Assembly (NCBI GenBank): GCA_963971285.1
Contig: OZ020254.1
Coordinates: forward strand, 9,610,001-9,674,000
Origin: Astropecten irregularis
Taxonomy: Eukaryota; Echinodermata; Asteroidea; Paxillosida; Astropectinidae
DNA length: 64,000 nucleotides
Direction of reading: 5' to 3'
A program made the translations under genes and the position numbers. The notes beneath the pieces were generated by a model. That model had not been told where the DNA came from. It saw only the letters and a program-made list of their open reading frames with translations, and did no database searches. Positions 12,401-21,400 of this stretch are shown piece by piece; the stretch's first letter is position 1; every line of letters starts with the position of its first letter.

Positions 12401-14639
12401 TGCTCATCATTGCTTTGGTCAAGGTTTTGATGTTCAAAGGCCAATTTCATAGAGCTGCTTAAGCACCAAAATTTGCTTAAAGGCAGCATACCGGATTTGC
12501 AAGGCCTACAAAGATATTATCGAGTTTGAGACAGAAAATGGACTCAACAGTTCGTAAACAGTGCAAACAGTCACCATGAGAGACTATAGGGACCGTCACA
12601 TGTTAATCAACAGACTCTGAGTCCAAAGGTTTCAAAACACCATGCTTGGTAAACTCTCCGAGAGCTCTTGTTTGTATGCGTAGCACACAATCACATCCTT
12701 CCCATGTTACATTATGTTAACTCTTCCTTTTTTGAAATGTCAGTTTTAATCCTTGCAACTTTCCTTTTGCCTAGAAATCACTTCCCTTTCCACCAGAAAA
12801 AAACCTTTAAAGAAAAATCAATAAAAAAAAATATTTTAAACACTAGTTTGCTTGTAAAATTACAGAGATATTATAATTATAACCTTCATATTTGGCGTGA
12901 ACAGTTATTGTGCGTGTGTCCAAAATAGGGAATTGATACTTTAACATTATACTATTAAAAATGATGTTAATATTGAAATTTTTAGATAATACAGTATATT
13001 GTGTACAAAATGAAATTACGATGTCTGACTAAATGTACTGAAAATTTAAATTAATCATCAAATAACCACAAGGGAAACTGACTGAAATTAAAGTCAAATT
13101 GACTGGAGCGGGATTCGAACCGGCGACCTCCTGAATACCGTACATGCGCTCTACCAACTGAGCCATCCAGCCCTATGTTGGTGGTGACCCCAATAGTCAG
13201 AAGCCATAAAACCATGCACATACTGCCATATCCTAGGGATCATTTCACCGATACGCGCAGCAATGCTGCAACCTGAGAACGGCACATGGGGGATCACTCA
13301 AAGAGGATACAGCTTTAATAATTATAATCATTAAATAACCACAAGGAAAAAATTTAAGATTCATGTATATCGGGCATTTAAATGAATATATACAGAACAA
13401 AAATTTGCTGATTGTGATTGTAAATGCATGCATTATCATTCAGGCAGGTTCCTAGCTGAAACTGACTTGCAATTTGCATATAAGCCACGACAATATAGCA
13501 AACTCATACCCTCACAATTACCAGGTCTGTTACGCTTCTGTGTCGACAGGCTGTAAAACTAAGTCGTGCATAACCAACTGCAGGAGCACTCCCTCACGGA
13601 GAGCCATTTGTTTCAGACGAGAATAAAATTATAATACTGATGCTAATTTGTTTAATAGTCTTTTGTAAATTCTGAATTGGTTTATAGGTAATGTTATACT
13701 TTGGTTTTTGCCAAAGAAATTCAGATTCATGGGCAAAAATATTAAGAAGATACAGTAACAGTCATCTGTGAAATTTCCGGCCAGTCTCACATGGTGCCTT
13801 TTTTTGAGAAAACAGTGTAAAATGCTTACAGTATTTTCAAATTTATTCAGTTTTGATCTCCCTGAGATAAGAACAGTTTTTGGACCTTGGTTTTACTCTT
13901 TTCTGGATAAATACAGCATTTCGTGCAGACAATTGTTTACAGTATGTTTCTACCATCACCATCTTTATACCTTGTAAGTTATAGGTAAATCTGTGAAGAT
14001 TTCTGTTTTGGTATGCTACCAAAGTATGATACTACCTTTAAGAATTGCTGCCATTTGTGGCAGCCTCTCAATGATCAGAGGACTACCTTGCACAGACTAG
14101 GGTTTGGAGACTAAAAGCCTTTTCACATGACACTAAAAAACTCTCAACCATAGAGAAATTCTCTCATAGGTCCGGCCCTTGGTCAAAATCTCTCGAGGAT
14201 TCACCAGGGACGTTGGTCACTCTCATTGGTGTCCTTTCACACGTTGGCACTTATTGTAAGATTTTGCAACCATGAGAGAATTTCTCAATGGTTGAGAGTT
14301 TTGTTAGCTTTGTGTGAAAAGGCCTTAAGAGACTGACCATACTACACATGTGAAGAGGTTATTCATGAATAATTCATGTCAGGTGATGAATTATTCATGT
14401 CAGGTGATGAATTATTCATTAAAATGAATTATTTATGACTTATTATATAATCACCATTCTTCATTGTCGTTCATAATGGTACCAAACCCCCAGAAAGACT
14501 TTACTGCCAGAAATAATTGCATCTTCCCGAATATTTTATGAAAAAACAAGGTTGTTTATTTCACATGTTGCATACTAAAAATATCAAAATCTGTATTTTT
14601 GTTTTTCAGATTGTTGAAGTCATCTGTGACCGTGGTTGA
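452..14639 (+). CDS. VPS51: VPS51, subunit of GARP/EARP tethering complexes (5' partial, 15 exons)
   Basis: VPS51 joins VPS52, VPS53 and VPS54 (GARP) or VPS50 (EARP) to tether endosome-derived vesicles at the trans-Golgi or recycling endosomes. Coding exons: 452-584, 1577-1665, 2623-2773, 3118-3221, 3436-3547, 4208-4388, 5067-5206, 5946-6068, 6478-6585, 7207-7347, 8905-9134, 9759-9951, 10300-10412, 11153-11231 and 14610-14639 (TGA). All introns are GT/AG and phases join without a shift, giving 641 residues. Human VPS51 is 782, so about 140 N-terminal residues (the coiled coil and the syntaxin-binding end) lie upstream. Recognised blocks: [14 protein letters not shown] at the start, [16 protein letters not shown] in exon 6, [18 protein letters not shown] opening exon 11, [15 protein letters not shown] and GIIKISLK in exon 12, [10 protein letters not shown] in exon 13, and the C-terminus VEVICDRG in a 10-codon last exon 3.4 kb further on. 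Identity is near certain; exon borders rest on reading, not on transcripts. Confidence 0.97.
1088..1358. repeat. Tandem repeat, three units of ~92 bp
   Basis: Three near-identical units start at about 1088, 1180 and 1272. Each contains TTTGGCTCATGCTGAACAAC and CAACTGTAGAATACATTCTT. The array lies in a VPS51 intron. Units differ mainly in the poly-A run near the join. Confidence 0.85.
2248..2375. repeat. Half copy of the GATCCGACGGC foldback element
   Basis: The segment runs from GTATATACACCGC through GGCAACAAAAGAATTTA to GAAGGGTGTACGTC. It matches one arm of the complete foldback copies at 16271-16533 and 62234-62496. The second arm is missing here. Confidence 0.5.
3548..3800. repeat. Tandem copies of the end of VPS51 exon 5 and its donor region
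   Basis: Directly after the exon (ends 3547) the intron repeats ACGTTGGGGTCT...CTCAAGAATGACCGGTCAG at about 3549 and 3664. Each later copy is preceded by a decayed copy of the exon's own 3' end: CCACTTTACCTTTGTGGATC at about 3634 and CCACTTCACCTTTGTGGATG near 3767. The second copy of the donor has GT changed to GA. Confidence 0.75.
4560..4936 (-). mobile_element. TTAAAGGTA-type inverted-repeat element (copy 1)
   Basis: Reverse-oriented copy in a VPS51 intron. It carries the family blocks GTGGGCACCGTATGGGACTG, TGTATTTATCCAG and a final ATTACCTTTAA. The left end is worn (GGTAGTGTACCAAAACAG). Confidence 0.7.
5300..5460 (+). mobile_element. tRNA-derived SINE, family A
   Basis: A 72-nt tRNA-like head lies at 5316-5387: GGCTGGA/TCCAGTC acceptor pairs, A box TAGCTCAGTTGGTAGAG and B box GGTTCGAATCC. 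Position 33 is C and one T-stem pair is broken, so it is not a working tRNA. A shared tail, AATTCAGTCAGTTTCCCTTG then GGTTATTTGATGATCA, follows. Confidence 0.75.
5752..5850 (-). mobile_element. SINE family A, tail fragment
   Basis: The minus-strand tail ATCATCAAATAACCACAAGG, then AAACTGACTGA, is followed by a remnant of the tRNA-like 3' end (TTGACTGGAGC). The rest of the head is missing. Confidence 0.6.
6622..6775 (+). mobile_element. SINE-like fragment with B box and CTTTGGCAAGATGC tail
   Basis: A B-box-like GATTCGAGTCC is followed by CCTTTGGCAAGATGCTTTGT, CCAGGAGTGAATGGGTACCTG and GTAGAAGTGGC. The tail resembles the unit of the 162-bp array at 16.8-17.7 kb. It directly abuts the next SINE. 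Confidence 0.5.
6776..7098 (-). mobile_element. tRNA-derived SINE family A, long copy
   Basis: Minus strand. The tRNA-like part lies at about 6817-6890 (GGATTCGAACCAGCGACC is its B-box side). Next comes CAGAAGCCATGAAACCGTGC, then GCAGCAATGCTGCAACC, and a repeat of the tail motif ATCATCAAATAACCACAAGG at about 7062. Confidence 0.7.
7869..8150. repeat. 45-bp hairpin tandem array (six units and a part)
   Basis: Units start at 7869, 7914, 7959, 8004, 8049 and 8094, with a partial unit at 8138. Each unit contains AAATCTG-TA-GCTTTTGA, a GGATA loop, then TCAAAAGC-AGATTT, which pairs with the first arm except for a 2-nt bulge. The array lies in the VPS51 intron before exon 11. Confidence 0.9.
9203..9370. 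mobile_element. Head-to-head inverted SINE, family B
   Basis: The two arms share TTCAACGATGTAG, ACACATGAAAAAAT and CTGGCTCAGGTG in opposite orientation around a central B-box-like GGTTCCAATCC (minus strand). The related single copy at 31.25 kb has the tail on one side only, so this copy is an inverted dimer or tail duplication. Confidence 0.7.
9430..9535 (+). mobile_element. SINE family A, 3'-truncated copy
   Basis: TTTCATGGCTTCTGACTGG and CACCACCAACATAGGGCTGG lead into the A box TAGCTCAGTTAGCAGAG, then the match stops abruptly at about 9530. Following sequence (GTTCACTATAACGAATGACC) belongs to another repeat, which also resembles the first 60 bp of the window. Confidence 0.6.
10076..10277. 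repeat. 20-bp tandem repeat just before VPS51 exon 13
   Basis: About ten units of the form TGTTTACCATTGCA(C/T)T(C/G)TTA are visible, ending 22 bp before exon 13 (10300). It overlaps the region where the branch point of this intron is expected. Confidence 0.85.
10463..10618. mobile_element. Short foldback element (CAGGGGCTGATTTCACTAA arms)
   Basis: CAGGGGCTGATTTCACTAA on the left pairs with TTAGTGAAATCGGCCCCTG on the right. The arms continue with TTTGCAATCATCGC / GCGATAATCGCAAAG. Almost the whole 155 bp can fold on itself. The ends resemble the element nested at 43454-43595. Confidence 0.7.
11253..11742. mobile_element. CTCCTCAAAAAAAGTT-type MITE, copy 1
   Basis: Arms CAAAAAAAGTTCTGCAACTC and GAGTTGCAGAACTTTTTTTG are inverted repeats at both ends, with inner arms CTATGAACGGTGAAACTGGT and GCGTGATTATTCCTC. 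It lies 21 bp after VPS51 exon 14. A second copy is at 43045-43669. Confidence 0.75.
13052..13350 (-). mobile_element. tRNA-derived SINE family A with tail motif at both ends
   Basis: Minus strand. The tRNA-like part is 13101-13172, with GGATTCGAACCGGCGACC and CTACCAACTGAGCCATCC. The tail motif ATCA(T/C)(T/C)AAATAACCACAAGG occurs both at 13055 and at 13328. It lies in the last VPS51 intron. Confidence 0.75.
13687..14041 (+). mobile_element. TTAAAGGTA-type element (copy 2)
   Basis: Forward copy in the last VPS51 intron. It begins AGGTAATGTTATACTTTGGT and ends ACCAAAGTATGATACTACCT followed by TTAAG. The central GATCTTTTAAAAGATC palindrome is worn in this copy. Confidence 0.75.
14115..14326. 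mobile_element. Foldback element with ~50-bp arms
   Basis: AGCCTTTTCACATGACAC and ACTCTCAACCATAGAGAAAT on the left pair with TTTCTCAATGGTTGAGAG and TGTGTGAAAAGGCC on the right. The middle has GGTCCGGCCCTTGGTC. It lies in the last VPS51 intron, about 280 bp before the final exon. Confidence 0.65.
14355..14430. repeat. Short AT-rich tandem/palindromic repeat
   Basis: GAATAATTCATGTCAGGTGAT is repeated about 2.5 times with a TGAATTATTCA palindrome in each unit. It ends in TTAAAATGAATTATTTATGA. Confidence 0.6.
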
Positions 14640-15046
14640 CTTGACTGAGTCAACCCGCCCCCCTGAAGGAAATCCAAACAAAGTGGAATATTTGAATTGT
14701 AAACAAGACAAGATCACACGATGATGTATCTGCTGATCCAGAAGTCTGGGATCCTGACTCCTCCATTGCTGGAAACCTGATTGTGTTGGACACATCACCT
14801 GTTCAGAGTCCAGAGATTTGACACATTGACTAAGAGAAAAATGGAGAAAAAATCAGTGAGCGGGAGTGTCATCAAGGCAATGCTATGTCAACTGCCAGTA
14901 TTTTGTGAAGCTGTACTTTCCACAGTGGAGTGTGAGCATATCTCTTTGTGTGCACCTTGAAAAGATCATTGACCTTCAACCATGGAGGAAGGTCTGTTTT
15001 TCTTCCTCCATGCTTCAACTCTTAGGAGAATGTTCTTCACCTTGAG
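14640..15046. other. VPS51 3' flank
   Basis: The segment after the VPS51 stop is presumably the start of its 3' UTR. No AATAAA is seen before 16690. An ATTAAA at about 16106 and AATAAA at 16690-16695 are candidate signals, both beyond repeats. Nothing else was recognised here. Confidence 0.35.
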
Positions 15047-15082
15047 GTAATGGACCCTTCCGGCCTGTCAATCAAATTGTGC

Positions 15083-15241
15083 GCATTGACCAATGGGAGA
15101 CTTTGGAGTATCGGTCTTGAGTCAACAGCACACGAGCAAACCATGCCTGCACAATTGTGAGCATGCGCGCGTTGATTTGCGCGTGCGTGCGTGTGCGCTA
15201 TTGTTGACTTGAGGACCGGTTCTCTAAAGTCTCTCATTGGA
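15083..15241. mobile_element. Foldback element with alternating CA/CG core
   Basis: Left arm CAATGGGAGACTTTGGAG and CTTGAGTCAACAG; right arm TTGTTGACTTGAGGACCGG and AAAGTCTCTCATTGG. The core is a long alternating purine-pyrimidine run (GCATGCGCGCGTTG, GCGCGTGCGTGCGTGTGCGC). One arm and core recur at 56848-56945. Confidence 0.6.
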
Positions 15242-15287
15242 AGATGCATTTTAATCAGGTGACCACGAAAGCCTCGGTCAAACTTGG

Positions 15288-15554
15288 TCACAAGAAACAC
15301 ACACGTGGGCGGGGCTTAAGAGCAAAGCTGGAACTGTCCATTGAGCAGTCATCAGTTACTCTACCACAGACATTCACTGAATTGTCAAGGTCGTCACTGT
15401 AGCTGGCATCTGTCCATTTGGGCGCAGTGTGGGTAATGACAGTCTTGTTCCCACCGGCAGCCACACTCTCAACATTTGTAATGCTATTTTTGGTCATGGT
15501 ACCAGACTGATAACTTATAAAATGCATGGACAGCGCAAAGATTAATCTCCACAT
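15288..15554 (-). CDS. Hypothetical small protein with signal-like N-terminus
   Basis: An ATG-started frame of 88 codons begins MWRLIFALSMHFIS, resembling a short signal peptide, followed by Thr/Asn-rich sequence with two cysteines (VCGRVTDDCS). Not recognised. The last ~10 codons fall in a repeat beginning AAGCCCCGCCCAC that is also present at 41.69 kb, so the true end may differ or the frame may be accidental. It sits 650 bp beyond the VPS51 stop, on the opposite strand. Confidence 0.22.
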   Translation of the reverse strand: MWRLIFALSMHFISYQSGTMTKNSITNVESVAAGGNKTVITHTAPKWTDASYSDDLDNSVNVCGRVTDDCSMDSSSFALKPRPRVCFL

Positions 15555-15604
15555 TGGTGTATTGGTATCTTCAAATGCTCAGATTCACGGTAATATTACC
15601 CCTA

Positions 15605-15720
15605 TGGTCTCTTGATGAGGACTAGAGCAGGCTAGTCGAAACGTTGAGACCTTACGAGAAATGTGAACGAAATAGAAGTGCGAAAGTACAAACGATTTCT
15701 ACATGGTGTTTCCACAAACC
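15605..15720 (+). other. Hairpin with GAAACGTT, hammerhead-like, and flanking repeat
   Basis: Outer stem GGTCTC (15606-15611) / GAGACC (15646-15651), TTGATGA (15612-15618), stem GACTAG/CTAGTC (15620-15637), then GAAACGTT (15638-15645). This is the layout of a hammerhead ribozyme with a minimal stem III, but with C3 changed to U and one extra G. The flank TACATGGTGTTTCCACAAACC is shared with 57.1 kb (minus strand). Confidence 0.45.
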
Positions 15721-16270
15721 AATCCACATACCAATTGTCACCATGCAAAGCATCAAATCTTTCTAGAATATTATCCCAAAGTCATTTGAATGATGTATCC
15801 ATTACACATATTTAATCACTAGTTGACCAATTTGTTGGTGGTTGTGGTAGAAATAGTGGTCTCTTTGTTTGTCTACTTGTTTGGTTGTTTGTGTGAAATT
15901 GGAAACAAAAACTTCACTTTGTCTGTTTATAATCTGTCATAAACCAACGCTATATTCTTGCTGTAGTCTGCCTTGTATAAATTGTAAAAAATATTGCCTT
16001 GAGCTGATTTCACAAAACCTTATCTTAACTTTGAGTTGTCAATATCACCATGGCAATGAGTATTGTGACTTCACATTTTGCTGAGCCATCAATGAAGATG
16101 GAGAAATTAAAGAATAAGCAATAATGTTTTGTGAAATGCAATCCTGCTTATGTTACATGCAAAGCATCTGTAGTGTTGTACTGCAGACTAAAAGACCATG
16201 TGAATCGCACAGGTGCGAATCTCAATAAGTGACCCAGCCTCTGGAGGGTGCCATCTGACCTATGATATTC
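15721..16270. other. Intergenic, no gene seen
   Basis: AT-rich sequence with only short scattered frames. It includes TTTGTTTGTCTACTTGTTTGG repeats of T/G. I see no exon, RNA gene or clear element. Confidence 0.4.
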
Positions 16271-16533
16271 GTATACACCTATCCGATGGCGCAACCATCG
16301 AGGTAGGAAACACACGCCATTACTGCAGTGTTCCAAGCCCTATTTTGTCGGGCAACAAAAGAATTTACATCCGCTGCACTCTATATTGCAGGGTGTACAT
16401 CCCCTAATCATGTGGCATAAACCCTGCAATTATAGAGTGCGGCGGAGCTTACATTTTTCTGTTGCCAGACAAAAGGCAGGCGGGGACACTGCAGTAATAA
16501 CAGACAGTATATTATGCTGTCGGATCAGTCTAT
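16271..16533. mobile_element. GATCCGACGGC-type foldback element, complete copy
   Basis: Left arm GTATACACCTATCCGATGGC, right arm GCTGTCGGATCAGTCTA. Inner arms GGCAACAAAAGAATTTACAT and GAGCTTACATTTTTCTGTTG pair, as do TGCAGGGTG and CCCTGCA around a short loop. Nearly the whole 263 bp is one imperfect hairpin. Confidence 0.7.
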
Positions 16534-16766
16534 TGGGATTCAAGCAACTCACAGATTACTGTAATCAGAATCCAAGACATTAGAAGCCACAAGGGACTTT
16601 GATCTGAAGAATAATGACCGTCAAGGAGTCATTTGGACTGGAATTATTTATCAACGTCTGTATATACATGTAATGTCCAAATGATGTCCAATAAATGAAA
16701 CTATCAAATTCATTGATTGACTTTCAAATTTGTTGATTGTGTCATTGAACTGTGGTTTGTTGATAA

Positions 16767-17665
16767 TACCACGGGTTGTACCGGTAGGTTGGACCCCAGC
16801 CACGAAGATCTTGATGTACTTGCCTCCTTGAGCAAGACACTTTGCAACAATTGCGTTTCTCCACCCATGGGTACACAGGTACCCTGAGGGTGTGAGTTTG
16901 ATTTGACCATGTGCAGTTGTGCACTTTCATGGATTGTATATTGTGGTTTCAATGGCGCTCTCCCATGAGCATCATTGTATGTGTGCCCTTGAGCAAGGTA
17001 CTTTACCACAATTGGGTCTCTCCACCCATGGGTACCATGGAGGTGGGAGTTCCATTAGACCGTGTGCATAGCAGTATGGGTTCATTGGCGCTCGGCCATG
17101 AGCATCATTTTATGTGTGCCCTTGAGCAAGATAGTTTGCCACGATTGGGTTTCTCCACACATGGGTACATTGGTACTGTGGAGGTGTAAGTTTGACAAGA
17201 CTGTTTGAACTTACGTAGTTATATGGATTGTATATTGTGGGTTCAATGGCACTCAGCCAATGAGCATCACGTATGTGTGCCCTTGAGCTAGGTACTTTGC
17301 AACAATTGGGTTTCTCCACACATAGGTACATTGGTACTGTGGAGGTGTGAGTTTGACAAGACTAGTTGCACTTAAGTAGTGCTATGGATTGTATATTGTG
17401 GGTTCAATGGCACTCAGCCAATGAGCATCATTGTATTTCTGTCCTTGAGCAAGATACTTTACCACAATTGGGTTTCTCCACCCATAGGTACATTGGTACT
17501 GTGGAGGTGTGAGTTTGACAAGACTAGTTGCACTTATGTAGTGCTATGGGTTGTATATTGTGGGTTCAATGGCACTCAGCCAATGAGCATCATTGTATGA
17601 GTGCCCTTGAGCAAGATACTTTACCACAATTGGGTTTCTCCACCCATATGTTTTGAGTGGTACAC
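16767..17665. repeat. Tandem array, 162-bp units
   Basis: AGCATCA...GTATGTGTGCC recurs at 16967, 17101, 17263, 17425 and 17587; the last three steps are exactly 162 bp, the first is 134. Each unit has TTTACCACAATTGGGTTTCT, CCCATAGGTACATTGGTAC and GTATATTGTGGGTTCAATGG. The CCTTGAGCAAG(A/G)TACTTT block resembles a common SINE tail, so the array may have grown from a SINE. Confidence 0.85.
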
Positions 17666-18051
17666 CGAATGGCAGAGGTAGACCTAGGCTGGTTAACCTT
17701 TATGCTCATGCATAGTGGCATGAGCTGTATATTCCTAATTGAGTTAAGAGAATTTCAGGATTGACAATTGTTGGCCAAATGCAGCCCTGGAAAGATGCAC
17801 TACGTTAATTTAATGAAGAGTCGTATTATTTGGTACACTCAAACGAGCCACCCGTGTAGGCCTATCTGTTTTATGATGAATGTTTATGCTACCTGTACAT
17901 TGTGCTCATACTCGTATCAAGCGCTTGCCATGCTTCGGAACGTGACTAAAAACCATATATATAACAGGAGAGGGGCCTCGCCCAAACAATTCGCTCCGAA
18001 AGCGGGTGTAAAATGTGAACAAAATTGTTTCCCTGGAGTCTAGTTGGGTAC

Positions 18052-18420
18052 TTAAAGGTAATATCATACTTTGGTTTTTGTCAAAGAAATACAGATTCGT
18101 GGGCAAAAATATCAAAAAAGATACAGTAAAAGTAATCTGTGAAAATTTAAGTCCCATACGTTGCCCACTTTTTGAGAAAACAGCGAAAAACGGCCACAGT
18201 ATTTCTTAAGTGTTTTCTCTTTTATTTATGATCTTTTAAAAAAAAATTAAAAAGATTTTCGGTCGTTGTTTTACTAATTTCTGGAAAAATACACCATTTC
18301 ATGCGAAACATTTTAACAGTATGTTTCTACCACCACCATCTTCATACCCTGTAAGTTATATGTAAATCTGTCAACATTTCTGTTTTGGTCTGTTACCAAA
18401 GTATGATACTACCTTTATTC
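18052..18420 (+). mobile_element. TTAAAGGTA-type element (copy 3)
   Basis: Forward copy, TTAAAGGTAATATCATACTT to ACCAAAGTATGATACTACCT. It includes CAGATTCGTGGGCAAAAATA and ACAGTATGTTTCTACCACCA. Confidence 0.8.
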
Positions 18421-21400
18421 TTCCAAATTTAAATATTCGTGCTTTTCGAATGGGCGGTTTTAACTTAATTCGCAAAGATCGGCGATTTTCCCCAGCTTTA
18501 CAAACGATCACAGCTGCGCGTGTGCAATAAATGGAGGAATGGTAAACTGCACAAGATACAGCTAGCCGCCTTTAGCTGTGTATTCCAGGGTTACGTGTAA
18601 TTTGTATGTAGATCCTTTATAGCATGTTTTATATCGCTGCACAAGTAATTTGCGTGTTGTAAATTTAACTCACGCGGTAATTGTTTTTAAATACCTGGTT
18701 TTTCGGTTGGCTTAGGTATAGGCATAAGCAAATCGAGCATATGGTGTATTTATTATGACCATTATAATATGCCAACTCGGCACGTTCAGCGGGCCTAACT
18801 ATTTGATGACTATACAAAACTATTATGAGTTGCTGTATTTTACTAGCATGTTATATTGTTTAAGGTTGTTTTGAACGAATATAATTGGAAGAGTTATTAT
18901 TATGTTTTAAAGGATTTGGAAACCACAGTAAAAACCGACTTTGAGTTCGAAAATATGACATCAAAGTGTACACCTTTGAAATGATATACCGCGTAGTAAT
19001 ATCCCAAAATATTACGTTGCAATCATGCTGCCGAGTGATGATGTGTAGTTTAACTTATATAGCTGCCGACGACCACATTAAGTTGCTCGAAACGTAAAAT
19101 GGTCTCGTGACTGAATTTCAGGCGTTCGGGCCCAATGTGTGTAATACACTCATGGAAGTGTGTACCAGCGACCATCAGTCCCCATTTTCTGTTTTCTTAA
19201 TAAATTGTCTTCATCTCAATAAGATTACCGTGGTCTATTCTATATACATAATCCATTATAATCTTCATCTGTAAGGGACTTGAGATGATACAGAACCCAT
19301 CTTCTCGTGTTTGGCCTGTAGATGTACTTTAAATTATATCATAATTATATTCTACGATGAATATTGACTCTGGAAAACGTCCCTCTACAGTCTCCAAGAA
19401 CGTACATGCCGTGTTGGAAATACGTTTTCAATATTTTGTAATAGGCCTGTTTTAGCTGTTGCACGATGTGGATGGTCTTTCGAAGCTACCGTAGTTCTAG
19501 CGACATCGTTGCTTTGTAGTATAATTCTGTCACTTTAATATGAGACTGTTGTGGATGAGATAATTAGCAAGACACCGTGTTAAGCACCAGAGTAGCAGTT
19601 GGTTGTTGATGATGGAAACAACTGCGGCACTAGTACTTAGAACAGAGCAAGCAAAACTGGACGCCTTCGTCGTTGTCAAAACTGTCAAACCATTATAGTT
19701 GTGCCACACCCTTCGTGTTGGTTCGTCGATATTCTCCAAGACTCCCGAGGTGAATTCAAGTTATCAATCATGAATTTTGGGAACTTTGCTCAAATGGACG
19801 GCCTTTTATCCCGGGTTGTCATTCTTACCTGGCACACGAATGTGGTGCTATTTTTGTGTACTTAAAAAATAGTACTATGATGTTCAGTTAGCATGTAATG
19901 TGTAAAATGTAGGTCCTACATAATTGAACCCTGTTATCAATATTAATTATGATTATTAAGCAATCGATAATTGCGCGATATTGAACAAGTGTTACTTATT
20001 TTCATTCATAATCGCCACCTGTCTTCCGGGACACTTTCTGATCTTACTTTGTAGCTATTTTTAATTTCTACTGCTCCTGCACTATATACAGAGAGAGGAA
20101 AATTATGTTGGTCGATATTTTGGGAGGCGGGTTCGGTTTTGCGCGTGCGCAAGCACTGGAGCGTGCACATTCATATCGACAAGATGGCTCACTGTAACTT
20201 TATATAGCCATATAATACTTAAGTTCCATATTGTGCCTAGTCATGGAAGAGTCAATGAGTATTGTTTTACGATGAAATTTCGGCATCTTTTACTCTATGA
20301 CCTTATACCAGCTATATAATACATGTATATATTACAATTTACAACAAACAAAAATGCGCAGTGCGTATACTCTACTGAGCTCTAGTATTGTAATGAAGCT
20401 ACATTGTAATTTATAGTGTCTCGTTTAAACATGATCCGCATACTAATTTACACTCTTTTAATTTACAGTGTGCGTACATTGGATGAGTTACATAGGCATA
20501 TAGCTTACTTTGTTATAAGTTTCCATATACCGCCTATCACCATCTGGTATTTTCTGCATAACGGGCCCAAAACCCGCCAGCATTTCCCAAAAAAACAACA
20601 CTGAACAAAAACAAGTTAAATAGTAAAACAAAATAATCCCAGCTCATATTATTTTGGAGGGTATGTTTCATTCTTTGTACAGTCCCAGGTAGTCATGTTT
20701 CTACGTGTTGTGCCGGCCACGTCAGAAACCTGTAGTATCGGGTTAGAACTTTTTGGGCGTCAACATAATGAGGAAGGATTATTGCAGAAGCCTTGGACTA
20801 GATAAAGGTTTGGGGAAGATAATTATGTAACCTTAAAAAGGCGTTTACATGTTTTTTGGCATTCGCCAGCCCCCATACAAACAAACACCACTAAACACAC
20901 AGGCATACTTTTACAGTTGGGAATGGCCTTAAATGCACTTAAATATTGTCTATTTTACTCACTCAAGAATTGCTGAAACAAATTCACCATAATAGTGTTA
21001 TAATAATTATTGGTTCCAAACTTAATTACTGCTACCAGGGAGGTGGTAGTTATATCACAGTGCTGCAACTCGATGAAGGCTATATGAGTTCAAACAACCT
21101 CCTGTAGCCTACAATAAATGCGACAGGCGTAGTTTGTGGTCGACACCTCTTTAAGGAGCAATGCCCAGGTAAAATTCACCATTGAATACCTGCGGCACTA
21201 CTACTTAGAGAAGAGCAAACCAAACGACATCATCCAGCATAGCAGGCAGTCCGACACTCCCTAACACTGTCGACAGTCATCAATTCCATATACTACTGGG
21301 TCGTCTTCTACGGGAGCCTAATAATTCCATACCTCATTATGCCAAAAATAAAATCCCGCTCCTATCCCACGCATTTTTGTCTAATTTGAATATGCACGAC

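Noticed and set aside
16742..17600. Several 60-99-codon frames
   Set aside because: Products of the 162-bp tandem array.
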